From: a virus | Virus record (IMG/VR): IMGVR_UViG_3300030104_005002 | Span: 1-23,365 of that record | Strand: one strand, 5' to 3' | Length of the DNA stretch: 23,365 nucleotides | Shown: positions 18,201 to 23,365 of the stretch, piece after piece | Layout of the letters: each line of letters starts with the position of its first letter | Numbering within the stretch: the first letter of the stretch is position 1 | Made by a program: the position numbers and the translations under genes | The notes under the pieces: model-generated | Told to the model about the DNA's origin: nothing | The model's database searches: none | Seen by the model: the letters and a program-made list of their open reading frames with translations, nothing else

Positions 18201-21200
18201 TTGATCATCTTGAAACTGATGAGAGTTCAGGAACAATAGAATCTGTCAATAGTTATAATAGTCTCGACTTCTCAACAGAGGTTCCACTAGTCAGTGGATA
18301 TAGAATATCAGACTTCATTGACCTGAGACCAAGAGCAAATACGTATACTCTCAATTTAACTGATTCTCCATTCGCATTTGAAGCAAGATCATTCTCCAAT
18401 TCAAGTTCTGAAACTGCAGTAACCGATAGAACTCTTGTCGTTGACTATTCCCATTATCTTGGAAGAATTGATAGACTGTACTTGACTAGAGATGGAGAGT
18501 TCTTAATCAAGCAAGGGGAACCATCAGAGTTTCCAAAACCACCAGTTGGTAACACCGAAGGATTTGAAGTCGCTGTTATCACCATGGACCCATATGTGTT
18601 CAATGCGACCTATGACACTACTCTGAAACTCATTCCTCATAAGAGATTCACCATGAAGGACATTGGTGGAATTGAGAATAGAGTTAAGAATCTTGAGAAC
18701 TATACTACACTATCCCTGCTTGAGACTGATACTAAGAATCTTTCGATCAAGGATCCCAACACTGGACTGGATAAGTTTAAGTCTGGTTTCTTTGTAGATA
18801 ACTTCAGAAATCACACAGGTGCTAATCTACAAGGTGAATCAAGATTTGATATCGACATCAAGCGTGCTGAGTTGCGTCCACGTTCTGCTGAAAGAAACGT
18901 TACTCTGCAGTTTGAAACCGTATCAACCGAAGCAAACTTTACAGATGCCGATTATGCTTGGGCAAATGACTTCTCTGATGTCAATGTAACCAGAAAAGGT
19001 CCAGGTCTGACTCTCAACTTTGAAGAAGTAGAATTCATTGATCAACCACTTGCAACCAGAACAGAAAACCTGAATCCATATCACATTGCACTGTATGCTG
19101 GATCAATCGATCTGTCTCCTGCTACAGACTACTGGATTGAGGAAGTTGTTCTTGCTACTCCCGATATTGTCCAGGTTGATTCTGTATTCAATAGCATGGC
19201 GGAACTGCTTGCTGTTGAAGACCGTGAAAATGGTGGAATGGCAGCAAGTTGGTGGAACTCTTCTGAATTCACCTGGAACGGTGATGACAGAGTTATTGAT
19301 AGTGAACTAGTCGGCAGCACAACACTTAGTTCTTCAAGCGGTAGCAGCAGTAGCACCAGCACTAATTCCACACTCTCAGACTTTGAACCAGGCAGAGGTC
19401 GTCGTAGAACCACTACCACTACTACAACAGAAAGTAGTTGGTGGAGTGCTACTATCAGAGATGACTTTATCGATACTGCTGTTGAAACTGGTGAAGAAAG
19501 AGTATTCGGTCTTGAACTTTCTTCTGGACTGGAAGAGATCAGTCTTGGAGACAGAGTTGTTGGCGTAGAAACTATCCACAACTGTCGTTCTAGAAACATT
19601 CATGTAACTGCTAAGAAACTGAAGCCAAATACAAAGTATTATGTCTTCATGGAAAGTGTTGACATGAATGAATTCGCATTCCCCAAGAATCTGCCAGTCA
19701 CTATGGTAAGGGGTTCATTCAAGACTGGTGATATTGTACAAAGCATTGGTTTAACTCAAGTTGGTGCAGCAGGTATTACTTTCCGTGCAGCACAACATAA
19801 CCATGAGATTGGTCCATTCAATAACCCACAAGTTACTGTTCCTGGACGTAGTTCTACTTATTCTGGAACTTCAGAACTCATCAACATTGACCTTGCAGAC
19901 CTTTCCAATCAAACGAGACCAGAACACCTTGGATTCGTTAAGAAGGGAATGTTCATCGTTAATTCCGATGGAAGTGCAGAAGCACAGGTAGGCGAGACAT
20001 CGTTGGTCACTGATGATAAGGGTGAGTTACAGTTCTCCCTTCACATTCCTGATCCAGTTGTTGCTGCTAATCCTAAGTTTACCACTGGATCAAGCACAAT
20101 TAGAATAACCTCATCTGCTATTAACTCACCTGTATTGGATCCAGGTGGTAGTTCTGCTGAAACTGAGTATCTGTCTTCTGGATACGCCACGAGTTATGAA
20201 GAGCAAGTTCTTGCTATTAAGACACCAGAAGTCGATAGAAGATTTGTTGAGTCTCTGGATGCATTAAGACTTCAACAGAGTGAAAGATCTGAAACCAGAA
20301 CCGAAAGTGGTTCTTCTTCTAGTTCCAGTTCCGAGACGGTTGTTGGTGAATACTTTGACCCACTTGCACAGTCATTCTTGATTACTGCTGAGAATGACAA
20401 TGGAACAGAATCCGATGGTATTTACATAACTGGTGGTGAAGTATACTTCAAGACTAAGGACCCCACAATTCCAGTCACGGTTCAAATCAGAACCATGAGA
20501 GATGGTACACCAACAACCCAGGTTGTACCATTCGGTCAGGTCAATATTGCATCAAACGATATCAATCTGTCTGATGATGGTAGTGCAGGAACTACATTCT
20601 CGTTCCCCACTCCTGTCTATCTGCAGACTGGATATGAATATGCTCTGGTTCTTATCTCACCCACAGAGAAGTATCTGACATTCATCACTAGAATGGGTGA
20701 AGAGGATCTTGCCCTGAAGGCAGTCTATAACAAGCAACCATACCTTGGTTCACTGTTCAAGTCACAGAACCAGTCAACCTGGACTCCAAGTCAGTTGGAA
20801 GACCTTAAGTTCAAACTGAATAAGGCAAAGTTTGTAACCAACACTCCTGTCTCAGTCTCGTTCTATAATAGCGAACTGCCTAGAGTTGGTATTAGAAAGA
20901 TCAATCCAATCCAATCGTTCTCTAAGAGACAGTTTGTTGGTATCAATACATCAGAAGTGAATTATGGACCTGGTAATCAAATTGTCCAGGGAACAAATAG
21001 TGGTAATGTTTTCGCTGCTGGTAGTCGTTGTGGTCTGGTTGGTATGACTACTGCGTTAGTTCAACCAACTGCTGGTGTTGGACTGACACCTGGATCTGGT
21101 ACTTTTACATATACCGGTATTGGATTTACTTCTCTCACTGGTTTCGGTGTATCCTGTACAGCAAAGGTTATAGTTGCAAATGGAGCAGTTAATACTATTG

Positions 21201-22678
21201 AAATTGAAAATGGTGGTGCCGGATATCAAGTCGGAGATCTTCTGCTGATGAATCAACTTGGTGCAACTGGAAGTGGAGTGAGAGTTACTGTCGGTGTTGC
21301 GACCGTAACCAACCTGCTTGTTGTTGACAATGTTAAAGGTTCACTTGCTTCTGGTACTGGATACAATTATATCGATGATAATGGTTCTAGTACAGCACAA
21401 CCAGCAATTCAGTTCGTCAATAACGATCCAATCAGAGACGGTAAGACAATGTTCTTCAGTCACTTTAACCATGGTATGCATTCAAGTCAGAACAAACTTA
21501 GAGTGTATAATGTCGCAAGTGATGTTGCTCCAACAACTCTGAGTGCTGCATTCAATGAAGGTGATACAGTTATCAAAGTTGCAGATGGAACTGCATTTGC
21601 TACCTTTGAAGGAGCAGCAATTGGTGTTGGTAACACTGGTTATCTGCAGATTGATCAAGAGATCATTGGATACCAGTCAATCTCTGGCAATGACATTACT
21701 ATTTCGGAAAGAGTTGTAGACAGCAGTCTCAAATCCAACCATGCACAAAACGCAGCTGTATTTAAGTATGAGGCAAATGGCGTAAACTTGATTAAGATCA
21801 ACACAATCCATAATATAGATCCAAGAGAGAAGACATTCAATAGTTACCATGTAAGTCTCGATAACACTGCTAAGTCATTCGATGTGACCAAGGCAATCGG
21901 TGGTAACAATGTTCAGATAACTCAGAACATTCCCTTTGAATACATCAGACCAAATATCAATCTGGTCAGTCCTTCAGGAACAACTGTTTCTGCAAGAATC
22001 AGAACAACTACAGGAACAAGTATCGATAGCAATGAGGCATCATTCAGTAATACTGGATATGAGAGCGTTACTCTGAATCAGTTGAATCGTCTTGATAGTC
22101 CAAGACTGGTTGCATCTCAGGTAAATGAAACTGCACTCCTTAATGGTGAAAAATCATTTGAACTTGAAATGCTGCTATCAACCACTGACGAGAACGTATC
22201 TCCCATGGTTGACCTTGATACAACTAATATTGTTGCAATCAGCAACCTTGTTAATAATCCAGAAGTTGATTATACTACTGATAGTAGAATCAATGTTCCC
22301 GGATTTGATCCTCACGCTGCAATCTACGAAACCAAGAGAATTAATCTTGAGTTTACTTCTAACTCTATATTCGTTCAGTTCGACGGACACAGAATGGGAG
22401 ATTCAAATATCAGAGTCTTCTACAGACTGTTTAGAAATGATGAAAACGAGAAGGGACAAACCTATATCCCATTCAACGAGAATGGTTTATCAGACAACAC
22501 TGTAAATCCAAACAAGCGAGAGAACGGATTCAGCGAGTATAAGTATACCGCAGAAAACACTCCACAGTTCAACGGATTCCAGATCAAGATTGTCATGACA
22601 TCTCCTGACCAATCTGAAGCTCCAAGAATCAAGAACTTGAGAGCAATTGCACTAAGAACATTTGATTCACAGACATGA
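15299..22678 (+). CDS. Giant virion structural protein with N-terminal DUF4815 region
   Basis: This is a 2459-residue protein. The N-terminus (SPYFDDFDEDKNYNKVLFKPG, QSRELTTLQSILQGQIEKFG, HFFKEGSMVVPGG) is the hallmark of DUF4815 phage structural proteins. The family pattern continues with LARRTFDESGDYYVKKF and SGKAYVKGYEVEKIG (about 303-390), then MKDIGGIENRVKNLENY...LSLLETDT (from 1119) and FKSGFFVDNF. Residues 1342-1377 are a Ser/Thr-rich linker with an Arg cluster. Residues about 1380-1660 form a domain with NIHVTAKKLKPNTKYYVFM. A second Ser run (1672-1678) leads to YFDPLAQSFLI and a sandwich-like domain (1683-1800). A GSGY repeat (Tyr 1976) and an E-I-I-x-Y module (about 2082-2160) follow. 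It starts four bases after gp8, so it is probably co-transcribed. It occupies the place of T4 gp9-gp10, so an outer baseplate or fibre-anchoring role is likely but unproven. Confidence 0.92.
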   Translation: MTQNTNLNVSPYFDDFDEDKNYNKVLFKPGFPIQSRELTTLQSILQGQIEKFGQHFFKEGSMVVPGGIFYDSNYPAVKIDPTFLDVPVSAYTTYLKDNKIEIQGETSGVKATVVNCLSSTQSVDNVDTLYIKYTSSGTDGATTKFTDGETLITLEDIVFSSTTITANNPFARVVVSDATKIGSSASINEGVFFVRGFFIKVSPATVILDQYTNSPSYKVGLQISEDILTASSANPDLFDNAKGFSNESAPGADRLRLTATLVKKTLKDNNDSNFVELLRVENGLTQKLVSRTEYNIFKDELARRTFDESGDYYVKKFAIDVRETLNDRLGNKGIYSPTQLTQRGNTPSDDLMSLQISSGKAYVKGYEVEKIGSTSLDSVKPRTTKKKENISVPVKIGNNVQVENLRGQPTIGFSNNSVVDLRDRRLAQDGTLDTAAVLIGNARVYDISKKNIAGVGTERFDLRLYDIQTFTTITLGLAVTAGNAAHVKGVFSGATGHLKDAVTDATVLNLLDVTGQFQINEPIEINGLAVGRNITAVRDNDIRDVKSISATSFACNVAMQQTTNLIEPGSAFQIGADAGSGSAVTSPSVGDFRNVPVRVNDIVSFTIPGQTLPTFNRVSAVTAGSLTLVGVSTVVGVNTGGTVKAANGGALDNVQNLNVVQGFIEKGNAPGKTVKLPNTSISSINLLDSSYIVRKQRTLNVTATTLTFNINDLGDDTLFLEPYNQENYNLTFANGHKEIILASQVTITANLKEIQFTGLSQTGNNAILTVTCRRSTLTSKTKTVKRCSNLVISRSRVQGSGVGATTFGDGLTFSEAFPYGTRVQDESISLNVPDVTRILGIFESNDEGAPDLPQLIGSAQSDTFSNNVVVGEQIVGAESGSVARVVSVDSGNTLSFVYENDKIFELLEIISLQSSGITATVNTLVLGDRNVSYDYTLDAGQRAEFCDIARINRNSDAAAPSRQLRIVFDHLETDESSGTIESVNSYNSLDFSTEVPLVSGYRISDFIDLRPRANTYTLNLTDSPFAFEARSFSNSSSETAVTDRTLVVDYSHYLGRIDRLYLTRDGEFLIKQGEPSEFPKPPVGNTEGFEVAVITMDPYVFNATYDTTLKLIPHKRFTMKDIGGIENRVKNLENYTTLSLLETDTKNLSIKDPNTGLDKFKSGFFVDNFRNHTGANLQGESRFDIDIKRAELRPRSAERNVTLQFETVSTEANFTDADYAWANDFSDVNVTRKGPGLTLNFEEVEFIDQPLATRTENLNPYHIALYAGSIDLSPATDYWIEEVVLATPDIVQVDSVFNSMAELLAVEDRENGGMAASWWNSSEFTWNGDDRVIDSELVGSTTLSSSSGSSSSTSTNSTLSDFEPGRGRRRTTTTTTTESSWWSATIRDDFIDTAVETGEERVFGLELSSGLEEISLGDRVVGVETIHNCRSRNIHVTAKKLKPNTKYYVFMESVDMNEFAFPKNLPVTMVRGSFKTGDIVQSIGLTQVGAAGITFRAAQHNHEIGPFNNPQVTVPGRSSTYSGTSELINIDLADLSNQTRPEHLGFVKKGMFIVNSDGSAEAQVGETSLVTDDKGELQFSLHIPDPVVAANPKFTTGSSTIRITSSAINSPVLDPGGSSAETEYLSSGYATSYEEQVLAIKTPEVDRRFVESLDALRLQQSERSETRTESGSSSSSSSETVVGEYFDPLAQSFLITAENDNGTESDGIYITGGEVYFKTKDPTIPVTVQIRTMRDGTPTTQVVPFGQVNIASNDINLSDDGSAGTTFSFPTPVYLQTGYEYALVLISPTEKYLTFITRMGEEDLALKAVYNKQPYLGSLFKSQNQSTWTPSQLEDLKFKLNKAKFVTNTPVSVSFYNSELPRVGIRKINPIQSFSKRQFVGINTSEVNYGPGNQIVQGTNSGNVFAAGSRCGLVGMTTALVQPTAGVGLTPGSGTFTYTGIGFTSLTGFGVSCTAKVIVANGAVNTIEIENGGAGYQVGDLLLMNQLGATGSGVRVTVGVATVTNLLVVDNVKGSLASGTGYNYIDDNGSSTAQPAIQFVNNDPIRDGKTMFFSHFNHGMHSSQNKLRVYNVASDVAPTTLSAAFNEGDTVIKVADGTAFATFEGAAIGVGNTGYLQIDQEIIGYQSISGNDITISERVVDSSLKSNHAQNAAVFKYEANGVNLIKINTIHNIDPREKTFNSYHVSLDNTAKSFDVTKAIGGNNVQITQNIPFEYIRPNINLVSPSGTTVSARIRTTTGTSIDSNEASFSNTGYESVTLNQLNRLDSPRLVASQVNETALLNGEKSFELEMLLSTTDENVSPMVDLDTTNIVAISNLVNNPEVDYTTDSRINVPGFDPHAAIYETKRINLEFTSNSIFVQFDGHRMGDSNIRVFYRLFRNDENEKGQTYIPFNENGLSDNTVNPNKRENGFSEYKYTAENTPQFNGFQIKIVMTSPDQSEAPRIKNLRAIALRTFDSQT
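19322..19429 (+). repeat. Ser/Thr-rich low-complexity linker with Arg cluster
   Basis: Residues 1342-1361 are almost all Ser, Thr, Gly and Asn. After DFEPG, residues 1366-1377 read RGRRR followed by seven Thr. The Thr run is encoded by mixed ACC/ACT/ACA codons (19409-19429), a trinucleotide microrepeat that could slip during replication. It lies between the DUF4815-type N-terminal half and the next domain, so it is most simply a flexible hinge. Confidence 0.8.
20306..20332 (+). repeat. Second Ser run in the DUF4815 protein
   Basis: Residues 1670-1678 (SGSSSSSSS), flanked by a charged ERSETRTE stretch, separate the 1380-1660 domain from the YFDPLAQSFLI domain. With the first linker it brackets one domain of about 280 residues. 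Confidence 0.75.
21171..21296 (+). repeat. GSGY-type repeat in the DUF4815 protein
   Basis: Residues about 1959-1999 read VIVANGAVNTIEIENGGAGYQVGD (shown here as adjoining VIVANGAVNTIE and IENGGAGYQVGD parts; Tyr 1976), followed by GATGSGVRVTVGV. This matches the giant's repeats, for example DRGIGYQEGDVLEL, and continues the module into the third adjacent gene. Confidence 0.65.
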
Positions 22679-22905
22679 CCGAGCGTTTAAAAGTTGACTC
22701 CGACACATCCCTTTATAGGGATATGTCGAATGGTGCTATCGTTAATTCTAATAAAAGAGAATACGATAAGTTTATGGAACTTTCCAAAAGGAAACTCAAG
22801 GAAAAACAAGAAATGGATAAACTAAAAGATGAAGTGAAGGATATGAAGTCCGATATTCAGGAAATAAAGTCTTTGTTATTATCCATAGCGAAAAATGATT
22901 TATAA
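22675..22905 (+). CDS. Small coiled-coil protein
   Basis: This is a 76-residue, highly charged protein. The ATG at 22675 overlaps the TGA of the DUF4815 gene as ATGA, so its translation is probably coupled to that gene. Residues 1-30 (LKVDSDTSLYRDMSNGAIVNSNKREY) look like a short folded or extended head. Residues about 34-71 are helical, with a perfect 4-3 heptad run: L50, V54, M57, I61, I64, L68, I71. That predicts a parallel coiled coil, most likely a dimer or trimer. No membrane segment is visible. The role is unknown. Its tight coupling suggests a tail assembly factor or a small virion component partnered with the DUF4815 protein. Its stop codon lies inside the next late promoter. Confidence 0.8.
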   Translation: MTERLKVDSDTSLYRDMSNGAIVNSNKREYDKFMELSKRKLKEKQEMDKLKDEVKDMKSDIQEIKSLLLSIAKNDL

Positions 22906-22908
22906 ATA
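22901..22908 (+). promoter_or_regulatory. T4-type late promoter (TATAAATA) before the 112-residue gene
   Basis: A perfect TATAAATA box overlaps the TAA stop (22903-22905) of the coiled-coil gene. With T4 spacing, transcription would start near 22914, leaving a leader of about 24 nt before the ATG at 22938. It would drive the small beta protein and the gene that runs off the window. Confidence 0.8.
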
Positions 22909-22937
22909 CACGTAGATAGATCTAACTGACTGTAATA

Positions 22938-23276
22938 ATGGCAGCATATGTAAGCAACATTGTAGTTGACGTTGGTGCAAATTTCGACCAATCGTTTAAC
23001 CTTGAAACTAATGCAAATGCTCCTCTTGACTTGACAGGTTTTACTGGTGCAGCAAAATTGAAGAAATCAGCAGCAACATCAACAACTGCTGCCGACTTTG
23101 TTGTATCCTTTCCAAATGCAACAGAAGGACAACTAAAGATTTCTTTAGGATCCTCAATTACTGCTGGATTGAAACCTGGTAGATATGTATATGATGTTCT
23201 ATTGACTGATGCTTCTTCACTTAAAACCAGAGTCGTAGAAGGTAGTGCTATCGTTACCGCTGGAGTTACTACTTAA
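22938..23276 (+). CDS. Small beta-rich tail-associated protein
   Basis: This is a 112-residue protein. It resembles the small Ig-like phage tail proteins in which 'V..GA.F...F.L....N.PLDLTG......LKKS' is followed by an 'L..G.Y.YDVLLTD.....R.VEGS..VT..VT' ending. Here these are DVGANFDQSFNLE, PLDLTGFTGAAKLKKS (about 31-46) and GRYVYDVLLTD (about 82-92), then VVEGSAIVTAGVTT at the C-terminus. Such proteins, like the N-terminal domain of the lactococcal baseplate protein BppU, are usually adaptor domains in tails or fibres. It has a good late promoter but no strong Shine-Dalgarno sequence. The next gene begins five bases after its stop. It is probably a virion component; the exact role is not known. 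Confidence 0.8.
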   Translation: MAAYVSNIVVDVGANFDQSFNLETNANAPLDLTGFTGAAKLKKSAATSTTAADFVVSFPNATEGQLKISLGSSITAGLKPGRYVYDVLLTDASSLKTRVVEGSAIVTAGVTT

Positions 23277-23281
23277 AACTT

Positions 23282-23365
23282 ATGGCAGATATTAAAGTCA
23301 GAGTTGGATCACAAAATGCGATTAAGGTCTTGTCCTCCTTTGCTGGAGGTGGTGGAACCTTAGGT
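23282..23365 (+). CDS. Start of a structural-type gene cut by the window end (partial)
   Basis: ATG at 23282 opens a frame that stays open for 28 codons to the window end: MADIKVRVGSQNAIKV, LSSFAGGGGTLG. It starts five bases after the previous stop, so it is probably co-transcribed from the 22901 late promoter. The short beta strand with 'K.RVG....IKVL' followed by a Gly-rich turn is like the N-termini of other cyanophage tail-fibre-type proteins I recall. Too little is present to assign a family. Confidence 0.7.
   Translation, partial: MADIKVRVGSQNAIKVLSSFAGGGGTLG

Noticed and set aside
19129-19599. Antisense open frame of 156 codons opposite the Ser/Thr-rich linker of the DUF4815 gene
   Set aside because: It is the mirror of a Ser/Thr-rich coding stretch, with low-complexity Ser/Val/Leu content, no ribosome-binding site or promoter, and strong coding evidence on the plus strand.
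2833-22678. The two giants as non-ribosomal enzymes, toxins or a bacterial adhesin locus
   Set aside because: Both are embedded in T4 baseplate order with late promoters, and carry gp7-like and DUF4815 signatures. No catalytic or secretion motif is visible.

Overview
The window is a strand-uniform block of tail (baseplate) genes from a T4-like myovirus. Three genes carry recognisable T4 baseplate-wedge signatures in the T4 order: gp25, gp6, [gp7 position], gp8. The late promoters are T4-type TATAAATA boxes. The base composition is AT-leaning, and the proteins are very long, with Gly/Thr/Val/Asn/Asp-rich beta repeats and few Cys. Together with a DUF4815 protein after gp8, this points to a marine T4-like phage of the cyanomyovirus (Synechococcus/Prochlorococcus) type. 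The host itself cannot be read from the window, and no photosynthesis or other auxiliary metabolic gene is present.

Layout: (1) positions 1-484 hold the 3' end of an unidentified gene and a small overlapping unidentified gene. (2) 521-13728 is a tightly packed wedge unit: gp25, gp6 (1-nt overlap) and a 3631-residue giant in the gp7 position. The N-terminal ~310 residues of the giant resemble the C-terminal part of T4 gp7. The rest is a mosaic of repeated beta modules with a YHYH-type domain inside. (3) A consensus late promoter at 13732-13739 precedes gp8 (enlarged relative to T4), a 2459-residue DUF4815 structural protein and a 76-residue coiled-coil protein (ATGA overlap). (4) A second consensus late promoter at 22901-22908 precedes a 112-residue small beta protein and the start of another gene cut by the window end.

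How the genes work together: in T4, gp6, gp7, gp8 and gp25 (with gp53 and gp10) build the six baseplate wedges around the hub. Here the same core is encoded contiguously. The outer proteins that follow gp8 in T4 (gp9-gp12) are not recognisable in the window; their place is taken by the very long C-terminal extension of the gp7-position protein and by the DUF4815 protein. My inference is that these two giants form the peripheral, fibre-like part of the baseplate. A GSGY-type repeat is shared by the giant, gp8 and the DUF4815 protein, which suggests module exchange among neighbouring tail genes.

All gaps between genes are under 40 nt. There is no stretch over 300 bases without a gene, and I see no tRNA, CRISPR, insertion sequence, integrase or factor-independent terminator. 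I see no defence system or other non-structural system. The unusual content is the architecture of the giant tail proteins.
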